Positions 1 through 5,729 are shown, counted from the first letter of the stretch. The stretch is 8,089 bases of DNA from an uncultured Porphyromonadaceae bacterium (GCA_947175715.1 CAMWOD010000033.1:1-8089); one strand, 5' to 3'. Numbers and translations: made by a program. Notes: a model not told the origin generated them from the sequence alone.

Positions 1-115
1 ATGCGCAGCGTAGCTGCGCGTCAGGTTAGCCACATGCAAATGCGCCGTTAGGTGCATGCAGCTTGTGGTGGGAACACCCACCACCACACCCCACGGCTGC
101 GTAGCTGCCGGTCCC
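1..115 (+). repeat. REP-like multi-hairpin element, copy A (forward)
   Basis: GC-rich non-coding element made of consecutive hairpins, read by eye. First is a perfect 7-bp stem at 3-9/13-19 with loop GTA. A linker TCAGGTTAGCCACATGCAA follows, then a 7-bp stem with one G-T pair (39-45/50-56, loop GTTA), then linker GCAGCTTGTGG. A perfect stem GTGGTGGG/CCCACCAC (65-72/77-84, loop AACA) comes next. Last is an imperfect REP palindrome CGGCTGCGTAGCTGCCG with a central T-T mismatch. Positions 25-71 recur identically at 435-481, and the linkers recur inverted at 249-291. The element may extend left of the window. No open reading frame here is credible; short ones cross the palindromes. Confidence 0.8.
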
Positions 116-195
116 TGCGGCTCATATTGGAGAAATCGGAGTTATCAGACCATTCAGACCTATCGGATTAACCATGGAGCCCCGGAGAGGCAGCC
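116..195. other. Spacer between REP copies A and C, nothing recognised
   Basis: About 80 bases lie between two oppositely oriented REP elements. I see no gene, promoter or repeat in it. The right end (about 182-195) runs into the conserved block GTGGATTAGACCGGCAGC that begins the inverted copy. Confidence 0.4.
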
Positions 196-312
196 GTGGA
201 TTAGACCGGCAGCTACGCCGCCGAGTTTGTTTGGGGGTATCGGCGATACCACAAGCTGCGTGCGGCGCTGCCGCACTTGCATGTGGCTAACCTGACTCGC
301 GGCCATGCCGCG
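196..312 (-). repeat. REP-like multi-hairpin element, copy C (inverted)
   Basis: Inverted copy of the element at 1-115. On the minus strand it reads REP-first hairpin, linker and so on in the same order as copy A. The linkers match copy A (TCAGGTTAGCCACATGCAA and GCAGCTTGTGG), but the stems differ in sequence while staying paired. The stem at 260-266/270-276 is GTGCGGC/GCCGCAC. The stem at 236-241/245-250 is GGTATC/GATACC. The stem at 298-303/307-312 is CGCGGC/GCCGCG. Each has a 3-nt loop. The REP palindrome sits at about 204-220. The block at 196-220 recurs at 1058-1082 beside the transposase. Confidence 0.75.
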
Positions 313-316
313 CATC

Positions 317-405
317 GCCGCAGGCGCTACGCGCCGCGGCAACTCACTCTCGCATACTCTGGCATATTATCATCACCATCTTGATGCTGTGGCCCCGTGG
401 GGGCC
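317..405. repeat. Additional hairpins between REP copies C and B
   Basis: Two more hairpins are visible. Positions 317-340 fold as GCCGC and GGCGC against GCGCC and GCGGC, with one bulged A and a TAC loop; the right half plus the following bases (CGCCGCGGCAACTCA, 332-346) recurs at the far side of the transposase, ending at 1092. Positions 391-405 form GGCCCC/GGGGCC with loop GTG. The AT-richer stretch at about 346-390 shows nothing I recognise. No gene is supported. Confidence 0.55.
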
Positions 406-412
406 GCGGCAG

Positions 413-526
413 CCGCGGCAGCGCCGCGGGTCGCGTTAGCCACATGCAAATGCGCCGTTAGGTGCATGCAGCTTGTGGTGGAGCACACCTCCCACCACAC
501 CTCACGGCTGCGTAGCTGCCGGTCCC
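413..526 (+). repeat. REP-like multi-hairpin element, copy B (forward)
   Basis: Direct copy of element A, offset by 410 bases. Positions 435-481 are identical to 25-71. The leading hairpin again has its own sequence: CCGCGGC/GCCGCGG (413-419/423-429, loop AGC). The third hairpin is a variant with GTGGTGG/CCACCAC outer pairs (475-481/492-498). The closing REP palindrome CGGCTGCGTAGCTGCCG (505-521) is identical to that of copy A. The copy abuts the 3' end of the transposase gene: CCACCAAAAATTC (525-537) carries the stop codon and is inverted at 1033-1045 beyond the gene's start. Confidence 0.78.
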
Positions 527-535
527 ACCAAAAAT

Positions 536-997
536 TCACATGGGATCGGTAAAAATAAACTTTTCGTCAAACTCTATCCCCTGGCGCCTCAATATTATCT
601 CGATTTCTTCCTGCAAGGTGCGATTGTGATGGTGCTGAGGCTGATTTAGAACATATTGCTTTACGCTCTCGACCTGCGCGTGAGAATGTGAAAAGCATCC
701 ATAACCTTTTTGCCACTCAAATTTGAAGGGCGTCATCCGATTATCATTTATGGCTTTTGTGAGGAAAACCTTAAGATCCCTAACCAGTTCGGATATCAAT
801 TCCTTGCCGGAATATTGAAAAAAGATGTGAATATGGTTGTCGGTTCCACCAACGGCAATGGGTAAATTTCCGCGGTTTCGCAGCATTTCCGCCGCATAGG
901 CGTGGATGCGGGGTTGCCATTGCGGAGGTATCAATGCGTCGCGATTTTTGACGGCGAAGATTAAATGCAGATAGATTTGCAGGTATGTGTTGGCCAT
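536..997 (-). CDS. REP-associated / IS200-like Y1 transposase
   Basis: A 153-residue HUH-superfamily Y1 transposase, which nicks single-stranded DNA at hairpin ends by forming a phosphotyrosine bond. The HUH motif appears as DNHIHIFF (about 53-60; His55 and His57). The nucleophile is probably Tyr115 in KQYVLNQPQHH, the usual Y-x-x-N-Q helix. The length is normal for Transposase_17 (Y1_Tnp) proteins, so it looks intact. An in-frame ATG exists upstream at 1093, but it would add 32 residues read through the REP palindrome. The ATG at 997 gives the typical MANTYLQ-type beginning and lies downstream of a promoter-like box at 1024-1031. It sits alone, convergent to nothing and upstream of no partner. 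Its stop codon overlaps the inverted repeat CCACCAAAAATTC. By family it belongs to the RAYT group, given the REPs on both sides; activity is unproven. Confidence 0.88.
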   Translation of the reverse strand: MANTYLQIYLHLIFAVKNRDALIPPQWQPRIHAYAAEMLRNRGNLPIAVGGTDNHIHIFFQYSGKELISELVRDLKVFLTKAINDNRMTPFKFEWQKGYGCFSHSHAQVESVKQYVLNQPQHHHNRTLQEEIEIILRRQGIEFDEKFIFTDPM

Positions 998-1023
998 GAG
1001 GAGGGTTGTGGAGATTACGGTGA

Positions 1024-1031
1024 CAAATATA
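1024..1031 (-). promoter_or_regulatory. Putative -7 box of transposase 1
   Basis: On the minus strand this reads TATATTTG, a full match to the Bacteroidetes -7 consensus TAnnTTTG. It is 26 bases before the chosen start at 997, which leaves a leader of roughly 20 bases. I see no convincing -33 box. It lies between the right REP end and the gene, so the module would carry its own promoter. Confidence 0.45.
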
Positions 1032-1045
1032 TGAATTTTTGGTGG

Positions 1046-1092
1046 AAAGTCTCCGCAGTGGATTAGACCGGCAGCTACGCCGCGGCAACTCA
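1046..1092 (-). repeat. REP copy D (inverted, short)
   Basis: A short inverted REP copy at the 5' side of the transposase gene. The block at 1058-1082 is identical to 196-220. The continuation CGCCGCGGCAACTCA (to 1092) matches 332-346. It keeps the REP palindrome but lacks the linker and hairpin series of copies A to C. Confidence 0.7.
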
Positions 1093-1124
1093 ATTGCTAA
1101 TTACTAATTCCTAATTGCTAATTG
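1092..1124. repeat. Heptamer tandem repeat overlapping the pyrC stop
   Basis: Short tandem array of a 7-base unit TAATTNC: TAATTAC 1098-1104, TAATTCC 1105-1111, TAATTGC 1112-1118, TAATTG 1119-1124, with a partial unit AATTGC before it. It fills the space between the REP end and pyrC and contains the pyrC stop codon (1118-1120). Confidence 0.7.
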
Positions 1125-2395
1125 ATGTTGAAGGTGAGGGGTGCGGGGTTGGCGGGGTGGAGGGTGCCGCGGTCGAGGGCGAGGGCGCCACCTACCCACA
1201 CGGCCTGGGGCTTGGCGTCGCGACTGTTGGGGATGAGCGTGAGGTCGGCGTGATAGCCACGGCGCAGGTAGCCGCGGCGGTCGATGCGGTAGATAGTAGC
1301 CGGGTTGTGGCATGCTTTCTCCACAAGTTGCTCCACAGTGAAATGGCCGTCGTGAGTGAGGTTGAGGAGCTTGGTGAGTGAGCTTTCTATCGAGTCGATG
1401 CCCGATGCGGCGGTGAGGGCGTCGCCTTGCTTGTCGGTGGCGGTGTGTGGGGCATGGTCGGTAGCCACGGTGTCAATCAGTCCCGAAGCTACGGCGCGCC
1501 GCAGAGCGTCGCGGTCGCTGGGTAGCTTGATGGCGGGGTTGCACTTTATTGCGGTGCCGAGTCGTGGATAGTCAAGGCAAGTGTAGGTGAGGTAGTTGGC
1601 CGATGTTTCGGCGGTGATGCGCTTGTGGGCCGCAGCCCCGGGGGTGAATAGGTCGAGCTCTTGGGCTGTCGACACGTGGCACACGTGCAGGCGGGCATTG
1701 TGCTCCACCGCGAGGCGCACTATGTGCTTTGTGCCCTCGACGCAAGCCCGGCGCGAGCGTATCACCGAGTGCATCGGCAGTGGAACGTGCTCGCCGAAGC
1801 GCTGCTTGGCCCATTCGCGACCCTTGATAATGAGGCCCTCGCTCTCGGAATGTACGGCAATGAGCGCCGGCACTCGCATGAGCAGTTGACGCAGCATGCG
1901 CTCGTCGTTGAGCAGCATGTTGCCCGTCGACGAACCGATAAAGAGCTTTACGGCAGCCACTCGTGTGTAGTCGGCGTTGGCCAGGAGGTCGATGTTCTGT
2001 GACGTGGCCCCAAGGTAGAATGCGTAGTTGATGCTTGATGTGAGGGCGGCGCGATCCATCTTCCATTGCCATGTGTTGAGGTCGACAGTTGTAGGATTGC
2101 AGTTGGGCATATCGATAAACGATGTCACGCCCCCTCTAAGGGCCTTTAGCGACTCCGACTCTATTGTGCCCTTATGGGTGAGGCCTGGCTCGCGGAAATG
2201 CACATGAGTGTCGATGACGCCGGGGATAAGGAGCGCTCCCTCGCCATCGTAGGTGTGGGCGGCCGATTCGAGGAGCCCGGGGGATGGCTCGCCGCGTCCT
2301 ATTTCGGCTATAAGTCCATTGCTGTCGATGGCTAAGTAACCGCGAAATCGCTCCCCCTCGTTTACCAGCTCGGCGTTATATATCACCCACTCCAT
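1118..2395 (-). CDS. pyrC: Dihydroorotase
   Basis: Cyclises N-carbamoyl-aspartate to dihydroorotate, the third step of de novo pyrimidine synthesis, in the cytosol. From the ATG at 2395 it has 425 residues, normal for the long amidohydrolase-type dihydroorotases. The binuclear metal site is visible: DTHVHFREPG (about 62-71, His64 and His66), Lys150 in VKLFIGSSTG as the likely carbamylated lysine, His182 in VHSE, His240 in VCHVS, and Asp313 in ATDHAPH. Substrate-binding FREP and NPAIKLP segments are present. A TTG start at 2407 would add four residues and overlap the upstream stop; I prefer the ATG because TTG is rare in this group. The gene is 8 bases behind the glycosyltransferase, so the two are probably co-transcribed. 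Its stop codon lies inside a heptamer repeat next to the RAYT module, so the last residues may be variable. Confidence 0.93.
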   Translation of the reverse strand: MEWVIYNAELVNEGERFRGYLAIDSNGLIAEIGRGEPSPGLLESAAHTYDGEGALLIPGVIDTHVHFREPGLTHKGTIESESLKALRGGVTSFIDMPNCNPTTVDLNTWQWKMDRAALTSSINYAFYLGATSQNIDLLANADYTRVAAVKLFIGSSTGNMLLNDERMLRQLLMRVPALIAVHSESEGLIIKGREWAKQRFGEHVPLPMHSVIRSRRACVEGTKHIVRLAVEHNARLHVCHVSTAQELDLFTPGAAAHKRITAETSANYLTYTCLDYPRLGTAIKCNPAIKLPSDRDALRRAVASGLIDTVATDHAPHTATDKQGDALTAASGIDSIESSLTKLLNLTHDGHFTVEQLVEKACHNPATIYRIDRRGYLRRGYHADLTLIPNSRDAKPQAVWVGGALALDRGTLHPANPAPLTFNIN

Positions 2396-2403
2396 AGAGC
2401 TTG

Positions 2404-3171
2404 TCAACCCTTGAGCCCCTTCATGCGCCGGGGCTTGTTAAACCAGCTGTTCCACCGCAGGCGCATCACGCCAAAGAGAGCCTCGCCGAAGATGCCCGAG
2501 CTCATCTTGCTGGTGCCAAGCACACGGTTGACAAACACGATGGGCACCTCAGCGATCTTATAGCCTAAGAGCTTGGAGGTAAACTTCATTTCTATCTGGA
2601 AGGCATACCCTTTGAACTTAATGTGGTCGAGGTCGATATTCTCAAGCACCTCGCGGCGATAGCACACGAAGCCGGCGGTGGTGTCGCGCACCTTCATGCC
2701 GGTGACCATCCTCACGTAGGCCGAGGCGTAGTAGGACATGAGCACACGACCCATAGGCCAGTTGACCACGTTTACCCCCGACACATAGCGCGATCCTACG
2801 GCTACATCGGCCCCATCGTGGGCCACGGCTTTGTAGAGCTTGAGCAGGTCGTTGGGATTGTGTGAAAAGTCGGCATCCATCTCGAAGATATAGTCGTAGC
2901 CGTGCTCGATGGCCCATTTAAAACCGGTGATGTAGGCCGTGCCCAGCCCGAGCTTACCCTCGCGCTCTATGAGGTGGATGCGATCGGGGTATTGCTGTGC
3001 TTTTGATTTGACGATGTCGGCCGTTCCGTCGGGGGAGTTGTCGTCGATTACAAGAACGTCAAACTGGTGCTCGAGCGCCATCACGGCGTCGATGATAGCT
3101 GCGGCATTCTCACACTCATTGTACATGGGTATGATTACTACCGAGTCGGATTTTTGTGGTTGCAGGCTCAT
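2404..3171 (-). CDS. Polyprenol-phosphate mannose synthase-like glycosyltransferase (GT2)
   Basis: A 255-residue GT-A fold family 2 glycosyltransferase of the Dpm1 type. This family transfers mannose (or another hexose) from a nucleotide sugar to polyprenyl phosphate at the inner face of the cytoplasmic membrane. Visible motifs are VVIIPMYNE (about 11-19), the nucleotide-binding DDNSPDGT (43-50), the DAD metal motif in EMDADFSHNP (about 97-106), GSRYVSG (126-132), and DTTAGFVCYRR (153-163). There is no C-terminal membrane domain, as in soluble Dpm1 proteins, so membrane association would be peripheral. The actual sugar cannot be read from sequence. In Bacteroidales this gene commonly precedes dihydroorotase; no shared pathway is known to me. 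It starts at an ATG with a short leader behind a promoter-like box at 3190-3197. Confidence 0.88.
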   Translation of the reverse strand: MSLQPQKSDSVVIIPMYNECENAAAIIDAVMALEHQFDVLVIDDNSPDGTADIVKSKAQQYPDRIHLIEREGKLGLGTAYITGFKWAIEHGYDYIFEMDADFSHNPNDLLKLYKAVAHDGADVAVGSRYVSGVNVVNWPMGRVLMSYYASAYVRMVTGMKVRDTTAGFVCYRREVLENIDLDHIKFKGYAFQIEMKFTSKLLGYKIAEVPIVFVNRVLGTSKMSSGIFGEALFGVMRLRWNSWFNKPRRMKGLKG

Positions 3172-3189
3172 TGTGCTATGAAATATTCG

Positions 3190-3197
3190 CGAAGTTA
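3190..3197 (-). promoter_or_regulatory. Putative -7 box for the GT2-pyrC pair
   Basis: The minus strand reads TAACTTCG, one base off TAnnTTTG. About 18 bases upstream is TTTCG (3216-3220 read in reverse), near the expected -33 position. The same TAACTTCG occurs before panB at 5661-5668. The predicted leader is only about 12 bases. Confidence 0.4.
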
Positions 3198-3269
3198 ATA
3201 AATCGACGCCGATAACGAAACTTTTTAGCTATTTTCGGGGTTGAAGTTATGGCAAACGGTTATTTTGAC

Positions 3270-3277
3270 TATATTTG
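3270..3277 (+). promoter_or_regulatory. Putative -7 box of deoC
   Basis: TATATTTG fits TAnnTTTG exactly. The predicted transcription start, roughly 7 bases downstream, leaves a leader of about 28 bases to the ATG at 3312. It also rules against the alternative ATG at 3249, which would lie upstream of the transcript. No clear -33 box is seen. Confidence 0.5.
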
Positions 3278-3311
3278 CCAAAAGAAAAATAACCAAATCA
3301 AATATAATAGT

Positions 3312-4196
3312 ATGAGCGATAAATATCAAGAAGCCATCAGCCGGTCGAAAGTGATCGAAGACGATGACCAGGTAAAAGCAGCGGTAGAGAAGATCCTCGC
3401 CGACCACTTTGAGGAAAATAACACTGAGGAGGTAAAAAAGTTCCTGTTCAACACCATTGACCTTACAACCCTCAATTCTACCGACTCGCCGGCATCGGTG
3501 GCTGCGTTCGTGGAGCGTGTTAACGCCTTCGACAATGAGTATCCGCAACTTAAGAATGTAGCCGCTATATGCGTATATCCCAACTTTGCCCAGATAGTGC
3601 GCACAGTGCTTGACGTGAGCGATGTGGAGGTGGCATGTGTGTCGGGAGGCTTCCCCTCGTCGCAGACCTTCCTTGAGGTGAAGGTGGCCGAAACAGCCCT
3701 CGCAATTGCCGATGGAGCCGACGAGATCGATATCGTGCTCAATCTGGGCAACTTCTTCGACGGCGACTATGAAGAAGTGTGCGACGAAATCGCCGAAATC
3801 AAACATTCATGCCACGGCAACCGCCTGAAAGTGATACTCGAAACCGGTGCCCTCAAAACCGCCAAAAATATCAAGGCAGCTTCAGTGCTCTCGCTCTATT
3901 CGGGCGCCGACTTCCTGAAGACATCGACCGGCAAGGGGTATCCCGGCGCTTCGCTCGAGGCTGCCTACGTGATGGCTCAGTGCATCAAGGAGTACTACGA
4001 GGCTACCGGCACCATGGTGGGCTTCAAGGCATCGGGTGGTGTGTCAACCGCCGAGGATGCCGTGAAATATTATACCGTCATCAAGGAGGTGTTGGGAGAG
4101 CAGTGGCTCACCAACGAATACTTCCGTATCGGGGCATCACGACTGGCCAACAACCTCTTGAGCGATATCCTGGGCGAGGAGGTAAAATTCTTCTAA
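3312..4196 (+). CDS. deoC: Deoxyribose-phosphate aldolase
   Basis: A class I (Schiff-base) aldolase that splits 2-deoxyribose 5-phosphate into glyceraldehyde 3-phosphate and acetaldehyde, the last step in using deoxyribonucleosides. From the ATG at 3312 it is 294 residues. The key residues are present: Asp140 in DEIDIVLN, the Schiff-base Lys203 in FLKTSTGKG, and the assisting Lys239 in VGFKASGGV. It is longer than the approximately 260-residue E. coli enzyme because of an N-terminal helical extension of some 40 residues, as in the longer DeoC subgroup. A start at 3249 is possible in frame but precedes the predicted promoter. The next gene begins 3 bases after the stop, so it is probably co-transcribed. 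No deo operon partners are nearby. Confidence 0.94.
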   Translation: MSDKYQEAISRSKVIEDDDQVKAAVEKILADHFEENNTEEVKKFLFNTIDLTTLNSTDSPASVAAFVERVNAFDNEYPQLKNVAAICVYPNFAQIVRTVLDVSDVEVACVSGGFPSSQTFLEVKVAETALAIADGADEIDIVLNLGNFFDGDYEEVCDEIAEIKHSCHGNRLKVILETGALKTAKNIKAASVLSLYSGADFLKTSTGKGYPGASLEAAYVMAQCIKEYYEATGTMVGFKASGGVSTAEDAVKYYTVIKEVLGEQWLTNEYFRIGASRLANNLLSDILGEEVKFF

Positions 4197-4199
4197 ACG

Positions 4200-4733
4200 A
4201 TGGAATACTGGATTATTGTCAACGAAAAGCCCCAGGGGCCTTACACCATCACGGAGCTGTCGAAGATGCGTGTCACACCCGACACCAAGGTGTGGCGCAC
4301 AGGGCTCTCCGACTGGGTTGAGGCGAACACCCTGGAGGAGCTCGAATATGTGATAACCCAGGGCAGTGCTGTGGATGAGCCGGCTCAGGTCACCGAATCG
4401 GCGACTCCCGACGTGCCTCCACCCTCGCTCAATTACGCACCTTCGGCCTACGCAGCGCATGGTAGCGTACAGCAGCCATCGGCATCGCAGTATATGCCGC
4501 AGCCTCCCACTTACCTGGGATGGAATATCGCCATGCTGATATGCTGCTGCTTGCCTGCCGGCATCATCGGGCTGATTTTCTCGATGCTAAGCGCGTCGCG
4601 TTATCGCCAGGGTGAGTATGAGCTGGCCAAGCGATGGTCGCGCCGAGCCGAACTGATGGTAATAATCAGTTTTACACTCGGATGCGTATTGTGGCCATTC
4701 TCGGTGCTGATGCAGATGCTGTTACAGCCTTAA
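4200..4733 (+). CDS. GYF_2 (DUF4339) plus CD225/dispanin membrane protein
   Basis: A 177-residue protein in three parts. Residues 3-52 form a GYF_2 domain (YWIIVNEKPQGPYTITEL start, then WRTGLSDWVEA), thought to bind proline-rich peptides. Residues 58-104 are a Pro/Ser/Ala-rich linker. Residues 105-172 form a CD225-like two-helix membrane segment (helix about 108-130 with CCCLPAGIIGLIFS, a basic loop SRYRQGEYELAKRWSRRAE, helix about 150-172). By this layout the GYF_2 domain should be cytoplasmic, anchored by its C-terminal hairpin. No enzymatic role is known. It starts 3 bases after deoC, so it is likely co-transcribed. It ends in the same TTAA as the facing DUF2752 gene, a family that in Bacteroidetes often sits near CD225/TM2 proteins. 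Partnership is inference. Confidence 0.85.
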   Translation: MEYWIIVNEKPQGPYTITELSKMRVTPDTKVWRTGLSDWVEANTLEELEYVITQGSAVDEPAQVTESATPDVPPPSLNYAPSAYAAHGSVQQPSASQYMPQPPTYLGWNIAMLICCCLPAGIIGLIFSMLSASRYRQGEYELAKRWSRRAELMVIISFTLGCVLWPFSVLMQMLLQP

Positions 4734-5152
4734 ATTGACCCTACGACATTCCTTATTACGGTCCAGAGGACCGACGCTATCAAGAGCGCTGCGATAAAAG
4801 CCGGCGAATATACCCAACGGCTCCATCGCAGTGCTCTTTGGCTATGCGACAGGCCGGTGTAGGCCACCAGCGCCAGTATAGGCAGCATGACTATGAGGAA
4901 GTAATTGTAGCTCAGGGCTTCAAGTGGATGCCCGTGGAGCAGGGCGTGGGTGAAGCGCATGGCTCCGCATCCGGGGCATTTCCACCCCGTGAGCGAGTGA
5001 AAAGCACACTGCGGCATCCACCATGTGCCCACCGGGTCGTAGCACAGAAGCACCACGGCTACCACCAACAGGACAACCCCTACTACGCACCATGCTATCG
5101 CATTATTGTGTATAGGGCGCTGCTGGGTCGTTGCCGTACTCGATGTAGGCAT
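4730..5152 (-). CDS. DUF2752 membrane protein
   Basis: A 140-residue protein from the ATG at 5152. It has three likely membrane helices (about 18-37, 83-100, 118-137). Between the first two is the family signature P-x-C-x6-G-x2-CPGCG-x2-R (47-66; Cys49, Cys59, Cys62), whose cysteines may bind metal or form disulfides. Function is unknown. An ATG at 5224 would add 24 Pro-rich residues encoded wholly within the vsr reading frame; the shorter start is preferred. Even so, the gene overlaps the vsr 3' end by 50 bases, and no later in-frame ATG precedes the first helix. The overlap suggests co-transcription from the vsr promoter. It is convergent with the GYF_2/CD225 gene, with a 4-base stop overlap. 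Confidence 0.8.
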   Translation of the reverse strand: MPTSSTATTQQRPIHNNAIAWCVVGVVLLVVAVVLLCYDPVGTWWMPQCAFHSLTGWKCPGCGAMRFTHALLHGHPLEALSYNYFLIVMLPILALVAYTGLSHSQRALRWSRWVYSPAFIAALLIASVLWTVIRNVVGSI

Positions 5153-5615
5153 CGGCCGCAAGCATTGTGTCGGCTTGCGGGAAGGAGTAGGGAGCGGGGG
5201 GTAGGGGGGAGGACTGGAGGGCATCGAGGGTGTGTTGTAATCGGGTTAAGGTATCCTGGCGGCGCGAGCGTTCAAGCTCACACTCCCATATCACTATCAC
5301 GTTCCATCCCAGGTTGTGTAGCGCCTGTGTGTTGAGCGAGTCGCGCTCTATGTTGCGGGCTATCTTGCTGCGCCAGAACTCTACGTTGGTGCGGGGATGC
5401 CGCGTGTTGCAGTAGTGGCCGTGCCAGAAACAGCCGTTTACCATTATCACCGTGTGGAGCTGCGGCAGCACGATGTCGGGAGTGCCGGGCAGATCGCGGC
5501 GGTAGAGCCTGTAGCGGTAGCCGTGACTCCACAGGTAGCGGCGCACTATAAGCTCAGGACCAGTGTTGCGCGAGCGTATTCGGCTCATGCATCGATGTCG
5601 TTGTTCGGGGGTCAT
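5103..5615 (-). CDS. vsr: Very short patch repair (Vsr) endonuclease
   Basis: A 170-residue mismatch endonuclease of the Vsr family, which in E. coli nicks 5' of T in T:G mismatches left by deamination of 5-methylcytosine. Features seen are MTPEQRHRCMSRIRSRNTGPE at the start, the catalytic Asp47 in LPGTPDIVL, His65 in NGCFWHGHYC, the core NVEFWRSKIARNIERD (77-92), and WECEL (110-114) with Cys112; Cys69, Cys112 and nearby histidines would form the structural zinc site. Residues after about 125 form a Pro-rich tail beyond the conserved core. A TTG start at 5642 is in frame, but it lies in the predicted -7 box; the ATG at 5615 gives the family-type N-terminus. No cytosine-5 methyltransferase is in the window, so its partner is elsewhere or absent. 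Divergent from panB. Confidence 0.9.
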   Translation of the reverse strand: MTPEQRHRCMSRIRSRNTGPELIVRRYLWSHGYRYRLYRRDLPGTPDIVLPQLHTVIMVNGCFWHGHYCNTRHPRTNVEFWRSKIARNIERDSLNTQALHNLGWNVIVIWECELERSRRQDTLTRLQHTLDALQSSPLPPAPYSFPQADTMLAADAYIEYGNDPAAPYTQ

Positions 5616-5639
5616 AATTAAGGTAAACAACTTATAGCG

Positions 5640-5647
5640 CAAAATTA
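5640..5647 (-). promoter_or_regulatory. Putative -7 box of vsr
   Basis: The minus strand reads TAATTTTG, a full match to TAnnTTTG, 25 bases before the ATG at 5615. The alternative TTG start at 5642 falls inside this box, which argues for the ATG. No obvious -33 box. Confidence 0.45.
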
Positions 5648-5660
5648 CTGAAAAGTTTTA

Positions 5661-5668
5661 TAACTTCG
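5661..5668 (+). promoter_or_regulatory. Putative -7 box of panB
   Basis: TAACTTCG, one base off TAnnTTTG and identical to the box proposed for the GT2-pyrC pair. It would leave a leader of about 55 bases before the ATG at 5730. It is only 13 bases from the divergent vsr box, so the two promoters probably compete for space. Confidence 0.4.
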
Positions 5669-5729
5669 CGTCGTTAATCCTGCTCAGGCAGATTTTTCGA
5701 TAGGTAAAATAAAGCTAATAATCAGTAAA

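Larger units (their letters stand above)
502..1092 (-). mobile_element. RAYT/REP module 1 (IS200-like transposase between inverted REP ends)
   Basis: A single Y1 transposase gene lies between oppositely oriented copies of a REP sequence. The left end is CGGCTGCGTAGCTGCCGGTC (505-524) followed directly by CCACCAAAAATTC. The right end is GAATTTTTGGTGG (1033-1045), about 21 bases of spacer, then GACCGGCAGCTACGCCGCGG (1067-1086). Canonical IS200/IS605 elements have subterminal hairpins but no terminal inverted repeats. A transposase flanked by inverted REPs is the known arrangement of REP-associated tyrosine transposases (RAYTs). No accessory tnpB is present. The exact outer limits cannot be fixed from one copy; the REP copies at 1-405 may be part of the same element or its non-autonomous derivatives. 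Confidence 0.65.

Noticed and set aside
1..312. Possible integron attC sites (GTTAG-type ends with folded variable stems)
   Set aside because: The GTTAGG in copies A and B lies in a loop and is not kept in copy C, the paired RYYYAAC/GTTRRRY ends are missing, and there are no cassette genes or integrase.
1..535. Retron or other reverse-transcriptase-linked structured RNA
   Set aside because: No reverse transcriptase gene is in the window. The neighbouring Y1 transposase and REP palindromes explain the hairpins more simply.
56..539. Open frames of 60-79 residues on both strands in the REP array
   Set aside because: They run through palindromes and repeat copies, encode low-complexity Pro/Arg/Ala/Cys-rich peptides, and have no recognisable domain or conserved start context.
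1094..3171. TTG start of pyrC at 2407, overlapping the GT2 stop as TTGA
   Set aside because: An ATG four codons later gives a normal N-terminus; TTG starts are uncommon in Bacteroidetes. It cannot be fully excluded.
3225..3806. 193-residue open frame antisense to deoC
   Set aside because: It is a mirror of the deoC coding frame. The deoC catalytic residues are all intact on the other strand, and the antisense peptide matches no family I know.
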